From Vibrio rumoiensis 1S-45 (GTDB lineage Bacteria; Pseudomonadota; Gammaproteobacteria; Enterobacterales; Vibrionaceae): a stretch of 64,000 nt of DNA. The notes beneath the pieces are model-generated. The model saw only the letters and a list, made by a program, of their open reading frames with translations. It had not been told where the DNA came from and made no database searches. The stretch's first letter is position 1, and every line of letters starts with the position of its first letter. The stretch spans positions 1-64,000 of the forward strand of contig NZ_AJYK02000012.1 of the NCBI RefSeq assembly GCF_000286955.2. Reading direction: 5' to 3'. Shown piece after piece: positions 43,150 through 52,617 of the stretch. The position numbers and the translations under genes were made by a program.

Positions 43150-45303
43150 TTAACCACGACGCCAAGTATGATATTTCTCTAACCAATTTAAGATGGTTTG
43201 TGGTGCATGGTTTCGCTTCCATTCACCAGCGGCATATTTATTTCCTTCCGCCCAAGTAGGGTAAGCGTGAATTGTGCCTAAGATTTTGTTTAAGCCTAAG
43301 CCATGCTTCATTGCAAGAACGAATTCCGCAATCAAATCACCGGCTTGTTGGCCAACAATCGTCACACCTAAAATCGTGTCTTTACCTTTCGGTGTGATCA
43401 CTTTGATGAAACCTTTGGTGCTGCTTTCAGCAATAGCGCGATCTAACTCTTCAAATTCAAAGCGCGTGACTTCGTAGTCAATACCTTGTTGCTTTGCTTC
43501 TGTCTCATTTAAGCCTACGCGCGCTACTTCTGGGTCGATGAAGGTTGTCCAAGGGATCACTCGGTAATCCACTTTAAACTTCTTAAAGGTACCAAATAGA
43601 GCATTCACAGCAGCAAACCAAGCTTGGTGCGCGGCAACGTGGGTAAACTGGTAAGGACCGACAATATCGCCCGCGGCAAAAATGTTCGGGTATAAGGTTT
43701 CAAGGTAATCGTTAGTTTGGACAGTACGGTTGGTTTCAATACCTAATTCTTCAAGCCCATAGCCTTCAAGGCGAGCAGAGCGACCCACAGCGCAAAGGAG
43801 TTGGTCGAATTCAATTTCAATTTCTTGACCTTCATGCTCTACAACAATGATTTTTTTATCACCTTGCAGTTCACAGCGAAGTGCTTTGTGACCAGTTAGG
43901 ATCTCAACACCGCTTTCTGTTAATTCTTTATGTGCAAGCTCAGATACTTCTAAATCTTCGCGTAGCATAATGCGATCAGCCATTTCAACTTGAATCACTT
44001 TTGAACCAAGACGAGCAAAGCTTTGGGATAGTTCACAACCGATTGGTCCACCGCCTAATACAACAAGGCGTTTTGGTGGGGTATCGAGTTCGGCAAAGGT
44101 TTCCCATAACGTATCACTGGTGACATAACCCACATCATTTAAACCAGGCAGTGGCGGAACAAATGGACGCGCACCGGTTGCAATAACAATACTGCGAGTG
44201 GTTAAGCGTTCTGTGCTGCCATCTTGAGCTTTGATCTCAACTGTCCAAGGGTCAATGATGGTGGCATATCCAGTTTTGACTTCTACGCCTAAACCTGTGT
44301 AGCGTTCAATGCTGTCATGCGGTTCTACTTGAGCCACAACATCGTGCACACGCTGCATGACCTTTTTAACTGAGAAAGTAGGGTTGTGGTTATCCAGACC
44401 GTAATTTTCAGCATGGCGGAACTGCTCTGCCACTTTGGCGCTTTTGATGATCGCTTTACTTGGAACACACCCATAGTTTAAGCAGTCTCCACCCATTTTA
44501 TGAGTTTCAACTAACGTGACTTTTGCACGAACGGTAGCGGCAATATAGCTGCTCACTAAACCTGCTGCACCACCGCCAATGACTACCATATTGCGGTCGA
44601 ATTTTTTAGGTTTTGTCCATTTTGCATAGACGCGACGTTTGTTGATTGATGAGATGATCGATTTCGCTACCAAAGGGAAGACTCCTAGTAATGCAAAAGA
44701 GAATAGTAAGTTGAAAGATAAAATGCCTTGTAAACTATCCAGTTGAGCCAGTTGAGTACCGGCATTTACAAACACAACCGTACCAGCAAGCATCCCAATT
44801 TGGCTTACAAGGTAGAAGGTAATGGTTTTGATCTTAGTTAAACCCATTAATAGGTTAATTAAGAAAAATGGAAAGATAGGGACTAGGCGTAAAGTGAATA
44901 AGTAAAATGCGCCGTCTCTTTCTATACCTTCATTGATTGGTTTTAAACGTGCAGAGAATTTCTTTTCAATCGACTCTCTTAGCAAGTAACGCGATACTAA
45001 GAATGCGAGTGTTGCACCAATGGTTGATGCGAAAGAAACAATGATTAAACCAGTGGCTAAACCAAATAATCCACCAGCAGCCAGTGTGAGTATTGCTGCA
45101 CCTGGTAATGAAAGTGCGGTTACTAATACATAAATTAGAAAAAAGCCCACTGCGACCAATACAGGGGAACGCTGTTGCCAGTTGCTAAAGTCATCCATGC
45201 GGGCCTTTAACCCATCTAAGGTTAAAACCTGGTGTAAATCAAAAGCGAAAAACAATCCTATAAGTAAGATTGCAGTAGCGAGTATTATCAATTTTTTAAG
45301 CAT
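43150..45303 (-). CDS. TVP38/VTT membrane domain fused to FAD disulfide oxidoreductase
   Basis: A 717-residue protein. I chose ATG 45303 (GGAA ribosome site), giving MLKKLIILATAILL as the first membrane helix. Residues about 1-235 are a TVP38/TMEM64 (VTT, DedA-like) domain with 5-6 helices, including the conserved Gly/Pro/Arg-rich loop GLATGLIIVSFAS...LAFLVSRYLLRE. Residues about 240-700 are a class I flavin disulfide reductase: GGGAAGLV FAD motif, redox pair GGDCLNYGCVPSK, GGGPIGCE NAD(P) motif, FAAGDI, and C-terminal His-Pro-Thr/Glu (HAYPTWAE). It lacks the vicinal C-terminal cysteines of mercuric reductase. A membrane-anchored thiol or quinone-linked reductase is possible. Substrate unknown. 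Confidence 0.9.
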   Translation of the reverse strand: MLKKLIILATAILLIGLFFAFDLHQVLTLDGLKARMDDFSNWQQRSPVLVAVGFFLIYVLVTALSLPGAAILTLAAGGLFGLATGLIIVSFASTIGATLAFLVSRYLLRESIEKKFSARLKPINEGIERDGAFYLFTLRLVPIFPFFLINLLMGLTKIKTITFYLVSQIGMLAGTVVFVNAGTQLAQLDSLQGILSFNLLFSFALLGVFPLVAKSIISSINKRRVYAKWTKPKKFDRNMVVIGGGAAGLVSSYIAATVRAKVTLVETHKMGGDCLNYGCVPSKAIIKSAKVAEQFRHAENYGLDNHNPTFSVKKVMQRVHDVVAQVEPHDSIERYTGLGVEVKTGYATIIDPWTVEIKAQDGSTERLTTRSIVIATGARPFVPPLPGLNDVGYVTSDTLWETFAELDTPPKRLVVLGGGPIGCELSQSFARLGSKVIQVEMADRIMLREDLEVSELAHKELTESGVEILTGHKALRCELQGDKKIIVVEHEGQEIEIEFDQLLCAVGRSARLEGYGLEELGIETNRTVQTNDYLETLYPNIFAAGDIVGPYQFTHVAAHQAWFAAVNALFGTFKKFKVDYRVIPWTTFIDPEVARVGLNETEAKQQGIDYEVTRFEFEELDRAIAESSTKGFIKVITPKGKDTILGVTIVGQQAGDLIAEFVLAMKHGLGLNKILGTIHAYPTWAEGNKYAAGEWKRNHAPQTILNWLEKYHTWRRG

Positions 45304-45554
45304 ACATATTTCCAGTAAGTGATATTCCAATCAAAGCACAAATTAGATGGGCTAATTCAGTAGAAAGGCGTTCATAGGTAAAACTTTCACATTTATCAGG
45401 AATTTTTGCAGCTTTGTTTTGAGTTGGTTGGTTTTTTTCAGATGTTTCCTACGATACATTGAAGGTAAGGCTGCTATCGAATCCATAAAACATGTGCTGG
45501 ATGAATGGATTGGACTGTAGGAATTAACGAAAGTAACGATGAATGTAAACAAAT
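45304..45554. other. Upstream region of the TVP38-oxidoreductase gene
   Basis: About 250 bp with no supported gene. A frame on the minus strand begins with TTG inside the aspC terminator and looks spurious. The region must hold the promoter of the oxidoreductase gene, but I could not fix one. Confidence 0.3.
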
Positions 45555-45584
45555 AAAAAAGACCAGCAGGTGCTGGTCTTTAGG
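45555..45584 (-). terminator. Terminator of aspC
   Basis: On the minus strand AAAGACCAGCA pairs with TGCTGGTCTTT (tight loop) and is followed by TTTATTT. Confidence 0.88.
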
Positions 45585-45623
45585 GGCAATTTTATCTTGA
45601 TACGATATACGTAAGGAAAAACG

Positions 45624-46814
45624 CTATAAAACGGCTGCGATACCTTTACAAAGTGGGCCCATGTTATTTTTGGTCATGCCAGCAACGCTGATACGACCAG
45701 AACCGACAATGTAGATAGCAAATTCATCTTTCAAACGAGCCACTTGATCTTTATTTAAACCAGAGAAAGAGAACATACCGTTTTGAGATTCAATGAAGCT
45801 GAAATCTTGAGTCACGCCTTCATCTTTTAACGTTTGAACGAATAGGGTACGCATCTCTTGAATACGGTCACGCATTTCAGCGACTTCTTGTTCCCATTCT
45901 ACGCGAAGGGCTCCATCGTTCAAAATTTGTGTTACTACTGCTGCTCCGTGTGCCGGTGGGTTAGAGTAGATTGAACGAATGATTTTCTTCACTTGAGAAA
46001 ATGCGGTGGTTGCCGTTTCTGATGTCGCTGCCACTAATGTGAAAGCACCAACACGTTCATTGTATAAACCGAAGTTTTTAGAGAACGAACTTGCCACTAA
46101 AATCTCATCACAATATTGTGCGAAAGTACGAAGACCAGAGGCATCTTCTTCAACACCTTTTGCAAAACCTTGGTAAGCAAAGTCAAACATAGGCAATAGA
46201 TTTTTCTCTGCACACAGTTTAGCCAGTTGTTCCCATTCAGTAGCAGTTGGATCGATGCCTGTTGGGTTATGACAGCAACCGTGAAGAAGGATGACATCAC
46301 CCGCTTGGGCTTCTTGAAGGCTTGCGAGCATGGCTTCAAAATCTTTATCGTGGGTTTCTGCGTTGTAGTAATTGTATTGCGCTGTTTCCAGACCCGCTGC
46401 TTCAAACACACTAAAATGGTTCGCCCACGTTGGGTTGCTGATCCAAATTTTAGAGGCGTCTAATTCACGCTTGATAAATTCACCCGCTACACGAAGCGCA
46501 CCCGTACCGCCCGGTGCTTGGGCTGTTTTTGCGAGTTTCTCAGTAACAATCTTAGAATCAGCACCAAACAATAATTTTTGTACGGCTAGACCATATTCAG
46601 CTGTACCTTCAATTGTTAGGTAAGACTTGGTTTTTTCAGATTCTAATAAAGTAGCTTCTGCTTTTTTCACTGTCGCAAGAACCGGTGTTTGACCATCTTC
46701 GTTTTTGTAGATACCTACACCTAAGTTGATTTTAGTATCACGAGAATCATTCTTAAATTCTTCCGTTAAACCAAGAATCGGGTCAGCAGGTGCAGCAGGT
46801 ACTTTTTCAAACAT
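45624..46814 (-). CDS. aspC: Aspartate/aromatic aminotransferase
   Basis: A 396-residue class I PLP transaminase that interconverts aspartate/2-oxoglutarate with oxaloacetate/glutamate and probably aromatic amino acids. The start [16 protein letters not shown] matches E. coli AspC, so ATG 46814 is preferred over 46826. The Schiff-base lysine is in [15 protein letters not shown]; the Asn/Arg substrate contacts include HNPTGID and the C-terminal Arg region. Monocistronic. Cytoplasmic. Confidence 0.94.
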   Translation of the reverse strand: MFEKVPAAPADPILGLTEEFKNDSRDTKINLGVGIYKNEDGQTPVLATVKKAEATLLESEKTKSYLTIEGTAEYGLAVQKLLFGADSKIVTEKLAKTAQAPGGTGALRVAGEFIKRELDASKIWISNPTWANHFSVFEAAGLETAQYNYYNAETHDKDFEAMLASLQEAQAGDVILLHGCCHNPTGIDPTATEWEQLAKLCAEKNLLPMFDFAYQGFAKGVEEDASGLRTFAQYCDEILVASSFSKNFGLYNERVGAFTLVAATSETATTAFSQVKKIIRSIYSNPPAHGAAVVTQILNDGALRVEWEQEVAEMRDRIQEMRTLFVQTLKDEGVTQDFSFIESQNGMFSFSGLNKDQVARLKDEFAIYIVGSGRISVAGMTKNNMGPLCKGIAAVL

Positions 46815-47093
46815 AATTCCATCCATGTAAATGAGTAAATAATTCGATTATTTATACCGCCATAAGCGCGCGGATACAACCGTAAATCGTTATAACAAAG
46901 GGCATTCAGTGTAATTAATTTACTTACAATGCGTATCTACTCTAGAAATTTAAAGTAAAGACGAGTTTTGAACAAAATAACCCGACATTTATGGTCATTG
47001 TTAACATTTTTAATCTTTAAAATTCATAACGTCATGACAGGATCACAAGTTGCGTTTACTCTTCATTATTCGAATGAATCCAAGGACTGGACT
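46815..47093. promoter_or_regulatory. Divergent promoter region aspC/ASCH gene
   Basis: 279 bp divergent region, no gene. An alternative in-frame start for the ASCH protein at 46968 (TTG) exists but lacks a ribosome site. I did not identify a specific operator. Confidence 0.35.
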
Positions 47094-47558
47094 ATGACAC
47101 CTCAAACCAAATCATTTTTAAACCATTACCTCTTTGCTCTTAATGAAAATCTACGCCGTCGTTACACCTCATTTAGTGCTGATTATTTTTGTTCAACAGA
47201 GAAAGATGCAAATACTTGTGCAGATCTTGTGGTAAAAGGCGAAAAAACCGCAACCTGTAGTTTGAAATATTGGTATGACGTTGCCAATGAACCGGTACCC
47301 ACGGTTGGTCACTTACAGGTAGTTCTTAACTGGCAAGGTGAACCTCAATGCATTATTGAAACAACAGAAGTATTTGAAATACCATTCAATGCTATGACTG
47401 AAGAATTCGCTTTCCAAGAAGGTGAAGGAGATAAAAGCTTGGATCACTGGAAAATGAGCCATCGAGATTTTTTCGAAAAAGAGTGCCAACAAGAAAATAT
47501 CGAATTTGATGACACCATGATGTTAGTTTGTGAGCGTTTTAAAAAAGTCTACCCTTGA
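47094..47558 (+). CDS. ASCH-domain protein
   Basis: A 154-residue protein. I chose ATG 47094, with AAGGA 7 nt upstream, instead of the longer frame. The ASCH fold is seen in the stretch LVVKGEKTATCSLKYWYD ... VPTVGHLQVVLNWQGEPQCIIETTEVFEIPF (about 45-95), followed by the motif FAFQEGEGDKSLDHWKMSHRDFF. ASCH domains bind RNA or nucleosides; some act as amidohydrolases on acetylcytidine. Specific role unknown. It is close to the ABM gene 30 nt downstream, so an operon is likely. Confidence 0.85.
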   Translation: MTPQTKSFLNHYLFALNENLRRRYTSFSADYFCSTEKDANTCADLVVKGEKTATCSLKYWYDVANEPVPTVGHLQVVLNWQGEPQCIIETTEVFEIPFNAMTEEFAFQEGEGDKSLDHWKMSHRDFFEKECQQENIEFDDTMMLVCERFKKVYP

Positions 47559-47588
47559 GTATTTATGTCAAATAAGGAATGAATATCC

Positions 47589-47864
47589 ATGTCAAAAGTC
47601 ACCTTAAAAGGGCACATAATAATACCGACAAAGGATTTGTCTGTTGTGTTAGCTGAGTTAGTGAATCATCAGCGTCTCACTTTAGAAGAGCCCGGGTGTT
47701 TAGTCTTTAATGTCACCCAATGCACATTGAATCCACAAAAATTTAATGTATATGAAGAGTTTATTGATACAGCTGCTTTTGAATTACACCAAAAGAGGGT
47801 GAAAGCTTCACATTGGGGAAAAGTGACCACCAATGTTAAACGGTATTACGAAATAACTCAGTAG
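47589..47864 (+). CDS. ABM-domain putative quinol monooxygenase
   Basis: A 91-residue antibiotic-biosynthesis-monooxygenase (dimeric ferredoxin-like fold) protein. Typical features are EEPGCLVFNV, FNVYEEFIDTAAFELHQK and the closing VKRYYEI. The family includes YgiN quinol monooxygenase and small heme- or quinol-handling enzymes. No cofactor site is evident. Starts 30 nt after the ASCH gene. Role uncertain. Confidence 0.85.
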   Translation: MSKVTLKGHIIIPTKDLSVVLAELVNHQRLTLEEPGCLVFNVTQCTLNPQKFNVYEEFIDTAAFELHQKRVKASHWGKVTTNVKRYYEITQ

Positions 47865-47927
47865 AAGATTGAGCTTCATCGTTATTCGTGTTTCACTTCT
47901 CATACAATAATAACGATAGAGAAAACC

Positions 47928-49130
47928 ATGCCAACATCGCCTAGCACTTCTAAACCTTTGATGAGCCCGAAAAATAAAACCATGATTTTAGTGATTGGTG
48001 TGCTTTTGATCGCAGCTAACTTACGAGCTCCGGTGACAGGTATTGCACCTATGATTGATTTGATTTCTCAATCATTTCAATTATCGGCAACTCAAGCTGG
48101 CATGCTTACCACTTTACCACTTATTGGTTTTGCTTTATTTGCGCCACCCTCTGCCTATTTAGCCAAAAAATTTGGTCTTGAGTACACCATTTTTTCAGCC
48201 CTGGTACTTATCGCTGCTGGGTTGTTGTTTCGTTCGGTAGGTAATGTCAGCGCGCTTTTTATAGGCACTGCACTTATTGGTGTTGGGGTCAGCATTGGTA
48301 ATGTTTTACTGCCAATTGTTGTGAAACGTGATTTTCCAATGAAAGTCGCCATTATGACATCCAGTTATGTGCTTGCGATGGGGATTGCTTCGGGGGCTGC
48401 ATCTGCTTTTTCTATTCCATTAGCCAATGATTATCAATTAGGCTGGCAAGGTGCACTGGCGGCACTTTCCATCTTAACGTTTATCGCAATGATTTTTTGG
48501 TTACCGCAATTACCGCATAACAGTAAGCCAACAACAGTTAATAATTCGGATCTTAAGCCAGTCAATTTATGGAATAAAGCACTAGCGTGGCAAGTTTCTT
48601 TGTATTTAGGACTAGGATCTTATTTTACTTATACCGTAATAGCTTGGTTGCCGAGTATATTGATTCAAACGGGGTTTAGCTCTGAAGAAGCAGGTATTGT
48701 TCATGGTGTCTTTCAAATCGGTACCGCATTACCGGGCATTTTTATTATTCCTCTTATGGCTAAATTAAATGACCAACGTCTACCCGCGTTCAGCATTTGT
48801 TTCATCGCAGGAGTGTGTTCGGTAGGCTTATTATATTTACCCCAATTTTCATATGCTTGGTCATTTTTATTAGGATTGTGCTCGGGCGCTTGGTTTATTC
48901 TTGGTTTGTCTTTTATTAGCTTAAGAACCAGTAGCCCACTACAAGCAACGACCTTATCTGGGATGGCGCAGTTTATTGGTTATTCATTAGCAGCAATTGG
49001 CCCAATGTTAGGTGGCTATTTGCATAGTATTCAAAATGGGTGGGGGGCAGTCATTATTATGATAGTGATAGTATGTGCCACTGCAGGTTCAATAGGTTTA
49101 TTGGCTGGGCGTAAAACGGTTATTGATTAA
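47928..49130 (+). CDS. CynX/NimT-family MFS transporter
   Basis: A 400-residue permease with 12 predicted helices. ANLRAPVTGIAPMI in the first helix and the loop LPLIGFALFAPPSAYLAKKFG are the marks of the CynX/NimT family (cyanate/nitroimidazole-type exporters or importers). Substrate not known. The likely start at 47928 is followed by a polar N-terminus; an internal ATG at 47961 is an alternative. No terminator was found between it and the preceding genes. Confidence 0.88.
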   Translation: MPTSPSTSKPLMSPKNKTMILVIGVLLIAANLRAPVTGIAPMIDLISQSFQLSATQAGMLTTLPLIGFALFAPPSAYLAKKFGLEYTIFSALVLIAAGLLFRSVGNVSALFIGTALIGVGVSIGNVLLPIVVKRDFPMKVAIMTSSYVLAMGIASGAASAFSIPLANDYQLGWQGALAALSILTFIAMIFWLPQLPHNSKPTTVNNSDLKPVNLWNKALAWQVSLYLGLGSYFTYTVIAWLPSILIQTGFSSEEAGIVHGVFQIGTALPGIFIIPLMAKLNDQRLPAFSICFIAGVCSVGLLYLPQFSYAWSFLLGLCSGAWFILGLSFISLRTSSPLQATTLSGMAQFIGYSLAAIGPMLGGYLHSIQNGWGAVIIMIVIVCATAGSIGLLAGRKTVID

Positions 49131-49257
49131 TGGTCAGTCGCTGTAAATATAAGCCTTTAGAAACTTAAGCAGTTAGAAACCTAAACGATTCAAGTCTTGA
49201 GCGTCAGGCATGTATTGTCTACAATGGCGCACTTTTATTTATTTCAGGTCTATAAGC

Positions 49258-49506
49258 ATGAGCGATACTAATTCAAAACCAACCTTACCCGATCGCCTTT
49301 CTGGGAATTCTCGTAGCCCTCATTTCGTAGCGGAATGTTTTGATCACCAAGTTGGCATTCGTTTTAATGGTAAAGAACGTACTGATGTTGAAGAATATTG
49401 CATCAGTGAAGGCTGGGTGAAAATTGCTTCACCAAAAGCAAAAGACCGCTTTGGTCAGCCAATGCTGATCACATTAAAAGGCACGGTTGAAGCTTTCTAT
49501 ATCTAA
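49258..49506 (+). CDS. DUF3297 family small protein
   Basis: An 82-residue protein with start ATG 49258 (AGGT 8 nt upstream). The sequence LPDRLSGNSRSPHFVAECFDHQVGIRFNGKERTDVEEYCISEGWVKI is characteristic of DUF3297, a glutathione peroxidase-associated or unassigned family. No signal peptide. Function unknown. A strong bidirectional terminator follows after about 95 bp. Confidence 0.85.
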   Translation: MSDTNSKPTLPDRLSGNSRSPHFVAECFDHQVGIRFNGKERTDVEEYCISEGWVKIASPKAKDRFGQPMLITLKGTVEAFYI

Positions 49507-49600
49507 TTCTTTAATTTGATCGTGATAACCCTTTTACTTGAAGCTGCAGTTTTGGGCATAGAGATTGGTTATTAAAGACACTTACTTGAATCAGTAATAG

Positions 49601-49637
49601 AAAAAGCCCGTTCAATTTCATATTGAGCGGGCTTTTT
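49601..49637. terminator. Bidirectional terminator between DUF3297 gene and asnS
   Basis: AAAAAGCCCG.TCAAT pairs with ATTGA.CGGGCTTTTT (49601-49637), with A-run and T-run flanks on both strands. Confidence 0.92.
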
Positions 49638-49666
49638 AGTATGGCGTTATTTATCTTTTAAAAAGA

Positions 49667-51067
49667 TTAGAAGTTTGCGCTACGTGGTGTACGTGGGAAT
49701 GGGATCACGTCACGAACGTTGCCCATACCAGTTACGTAAGACACTAGACGCTCAAAACCAAGACCGAAGCCAGCGTGAGGAACTGTGCCGTAACGACGTA
49801 GGTCGCGGTACCAAGACATGTGCTCAGGGTCGATACCCATTGCAACCATACGAGCATCAAGTACATCTAAACGCTCTTCACGTTGTGCACCGCCGATGAT
49901 TTCGCCGATGCCAGGGGCAAGAACGTCCATGGCCGCAACGGTTTTACCATCGTCATTCAAACGCATGTAGAAAGCTTTGATGTCTTTCGGGTAGTTTTTC
50001 ACGATAACCGGTGCTTTGAAGTGTTCTTCAGCAAGGTAGCGCTCATGCTCAGAAGACATATCGATACCCCATTCAACATCAAACTCAAACTTACGGCCTG
50101 AATCTTTTAGAATTTGAATGGCATCGGTGTAATCTACTTGAGCAAAATCGGCGTCAACAAATTGCTCTAGACGCGTGATGGCTTCTTTATCAATGCGAGA
50201 AGCAAAGAACTCAAGATCATCACGACGCTCAGCAAGTACCGCTTTAAATACATACTTCAGCATGTCTTCAGCCAGTTTTGCTGCGTCATTCAGATCCGCG
50301 AACGCAATTTCAGGTTCAACCATCCAGAATTCTGCAAGGTGACGACTGGTGTTTGAGTTTTCCGCACGGAAAGTCGGACCGAAAGTGTACACTTTACTTA
50401 ATGCACATGCGTAAGCTTCCGCATTCAATTGACCAGATACGGTTAGGAAAGTTTCTTTACCGAAGAAATCTTCGTTGTAATCAACATTGCCTTTGTCGTC
50501 TAACGGAAGGTTGTTGTGATCCAGAGTTGATACACGGAACATTTCACCTGCGCCTTCGGCATCAGATGCGGTAATAAGCGGAGCCGATGTCCAGAAGAAA
50601 CCTTGCTCATGGTAGAAACGGTGAATGGCTTGAGATAAACAGTTACGAACACGAGCAACTGCACCAATCACGTTAGTACGTGGACGAAGGTGAGCCACTT
50701 CACGTAAGTACTCGATTGAGTGACGAGTTTTTGCCATTGGGTATGTGTCGGCATCTTCAACCCAACCAACCACTTTTACTGCGGTCGCAGCCAGTTCAAA
50801 ATCTTGACCTTTTGCTGGAGATTCAACAATGGTCCCCGTCACTTCAACAGAACAACCGGTTGTCAGCTTTAGGACTTCATCATTGTAATTATTTAACTCA
50901 TTAGGGACCACGGCCTGAATCGGGTCGAAACAAGAGCCGTCGTAAATGGCAAGGAAAGAGATTCCAGCTTTGGAATCACGACGTGAACGGATCCAGCCAC
51001 GGACAGTAACTTCACTGTCTACTGGTAATTTACCGCTTAATACGTCTGTTACAGGCGCGTAAGTCAT
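49667..51067 (-). CDS. asnS: Asparaginyl-tRNA synthetase
   Basis: Charges tRNA(Asn). A 466-residue class II synthetase; I chose ATG 51067 since [12 protein letters not shown] aligns with E. coli MSVVPVADVLQG and has the same length. An OB-fold anticodon-binding domain ([19 protein letters not shown]) is followed by the catalytic core: motif 2 [21 protein letters not shown] and motif 3 [15 protein letters not shown]. Leader hairpins lie upstream (see 51096-51116). Cytoplasmic. Confidence 0.97.
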   Translation of the reverse strand: MTYAPVTDVLSGKLPVDSEVTVRGWIRSRRDSKAGISFLAIYDGSCFDPIQAVVPNELNNYNDEVLKLTTGCSVEVTGTIVESPAKGQDFELAATAVKVVGWVEDADTYPMAKTRHSIEYLREVAHLRPRTNVIGAVARVRNCLSQAIHRFYHEQGFFWTSAPLITASDAEGAGEMFRVSTLDHNNLPLDDKGNVDYNEDFFGKETFLTVSGQLNAEAYACALSKVYTFGPTFRAENSNTSRHLAEFWMVEPEIAFADLNDAAKLAEDMLKYVFKAVLAERRDDLEFFASRIDKEAITRLEQFVDADFAQVDYTDAIQILKDSGRKFEFDVEWGIDMSSEHERYLAEEHFKAPVIVKNYPKDIKAFYMRLNDDGKTVAAMDVLAPGIGEIIGGAQREERLDVLDARMVAMGIDPEHMSWYRDLRRYGTVPHAGFGLGFERLVSYVTGMGNVRDVIPFPRTPRSANF

Positions 51068-51516
51068 GTTATGTGTATTCTCCATTAAATGCTCGTTCGG
51101 TTCAGGATTAACCGAAAACTGTGGTTACAGCTAAAGGTGTCATTTCCGAGGGTAGAGTGAGCAAACTATTTTATGATTTATTAGCACTATTGTTCGAAAA
51201 ATATTCGATATATTTCATAGTGGCAAGTAATGACATATTACCTATCACAGCATCTGCTTCAACCTTTATTGTGCGTTTCGTTGCATTTTTCATGGTTTGA
51301 ATTTCATTTGATGCGATAGGAGGCAAAAATAGCGATAAAAGAAATGTGAGAATGGCGATTTGAGTTCAATGTTTGATAGCGTAAAGTGCTTGTTTACAGG
51401 TTAATCTTGTTACCGATTAAAGTTACTTAAGTAGACAATATTTGTTATTTTATTGCTTTCGAACCAATCCTTTGATGGCTATCTTTAAAAGTACCCCCTA
51501 ATTTTGAGAACGTAGC
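51068..51516. promoter_or_regulatory. asnS/lipoprotein divergent region
   Basis: 449 bp without a gene. On the asnS side, TTCGGTT/AACCGAA (51096-51102 and 51110-51116) and CTGT/ACAG are adjacent hairpins in the likely asnS 5' leader. Further up the region is AT-rich and must also hold the lipoprotein promoter. No T-box motif is visible. Confidence 0.4.
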
Positions 51517-52059
51517 ATGAAAAAATACTCTACGATATTAGCTTTATCGTTTACTGGTCTGCTTGCTGGTTGTTCTAGCATTGATGGCGATCAAGTGTCG
51601 GTACGATCGGCCACTGATGTTAATGAAAATATGACTTATCAAATCGATCCGATCACCAAAAGCCGCGATCTTCAAACTGCTTCGTATTGGGCAAAATGTG
51701 ACGATAAATTTGATGGGGTAGGTTACCGCTATCGTACTTCGGTTTATCAGAATGGAAATCACCAAACAGAATTATATGTAAGGTTGAAATCTTCTCGTGG
51801 CGCTTACGAATTAAATAAAGCCTTTGATGATAAGGGCGAAACTTACGATGTTAAAATCTACCAACCAGATGTGAAGTCCGACAGTGTGGTGTATGAATAC
51901 GTTGGCGTTCGTTTTTCCGACAAACAATTAGAACAAGCGAGCCAAGCACCGTTAAACTTACACCTTGTCGGTGATCAAGATAATTGCACCATCATTGTTG
52001 AACAGCCAGTTAGCTTTGCATTTGAAGCAAATTTGAAGGCGATACTCGAACCCAAGTAA
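51517..52059 (+). CDS. Hypothetical lipoprotein
   Basis: A 180-residue protein with a lipoprotein signal (MKKYSTILALSFTGLLAGC; lipidation at Cys19). Ser at +2 predicts outer-membrane sorting. The mature part has two cysteines (YWAKCDDKF and QDNCTI) that could form a disulfide. No enzyme motif or family recognised. Downstream of it, the RidA gene starts 61 nt later in the same direction. Confidence 0.8.
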   Translation: MKKYSTILALSFTGLLAGCSSIDGDQVSVRSATDVNENMTYQIDPITKSRDLQTASYWAKCDDKFDGVGYRYRTSVYQNGNHQTELYVRLKSSRGAYELNKAFDDKGETYDVKIYQPDVKSDSVVYEYVGVRFSDKQLEQASQAPLNLHLVGDQDNCTIIVEQPVSFAFEANLKAILEPK

Positions 52060-52119
52060 TGTTCAGCAACACAATGAAAGAAAAGTAATTTAACAGAAAG
52101 TCATAAGTTAGGAGATTAC

Positions 52120-52470
52120 ATGGGCATTACCCGTATTAACCCATGCGCACGTTGGTCAGATGTGACCGTTTATAATGGTATTGCGCATTTTGTTGAAGTA
52201 GCGGATTCAGACACCACCGCGGATGTTCGTGGTCAAGCGCAACAAATTTTTGCTCAAGCAGAAGAAATGCTAGCCAGTGTTGGTAGTGATAAATCTCGTG
52301 TATTGTCGTGCACCATCTACATCACTGATTTTGCCAATTTCGACGCCTTTAATAAAGAGTGGGAAGCATGGTTTCCTGAAGGATGCGCACCAAGTCGAGC
52401 GTGTGTGAAAGCCGAATTAGCTAATTCAGAATTGTTGGTAGAAATCGCATTTGTAGCGGCAGCAGGCTAA
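52120..52470 (+). CDS. RidA family protein
   Basis: A 116-residue Rid/YjgF-like protein, probably clearing reactive enamine/imine intermediates or an uncharacterised relative. The core INPCARWSDVTVYNGIAHFVEV and the ending CAPSRACVKAELANSELLVEIAFVAAA fit; Arg (PSRAC) corresponds to the active-site Arg seen in RidA enzymes. It is followed by a terminator, then the convergent serine deaminase genes, which is a sensible neighbourhood because serine dehydratases make the 2-aminoacrylate that RidA removes. Confidence 0.9.
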   Translation: MGITRINPCARWSDVTVYNGIAHFVEVADSDTTADVRGQAQQIFAQAEEMLASVGSDKSRVLSCTIYITDFANFDAFNKEWEAWFPEGCAPSRACVKAELANSELLVEIAFVAAAG

Positions 52471-52548
52471 AAGTACTCCCTTGTATACTGGATCATAGAG
52501 TGTTTGCCGTTAGCGATACACTGATCATAACAAGAAGTTCATAACAAG

Positions 52549-52590
52549 AAAGGCGCACGTAAGTTTTCACTTCGTGCGCCTTTGTTTTTT
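52549..52590. terminator. Terminator after ridA
   Basis: AAAGGCGCACG.AAG pairs with CTT.CGTGCGCCTTT (52549-52583), followed by GTTTTTT. May also serve sdaA on the other strand. Confidence 0.92.
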
Positions 52591-52617
52591 CTAGGACCTA
52601 GAATTTCGTGCCTAATA

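Noticed and set aside
43150..45303. Mercuric reductase annotation
   Set aside because: The C-terminal cysteine pair and the N-terminal MerP-like domain of MerA are missing.
45352..45552. A 66-codon minus-strand frame before the TVP38-oxidoreductase gene
   Set aside because: Its start is a TTG inside the flank of the aspC terminator, with no ribosome site and low-complexity sequence.
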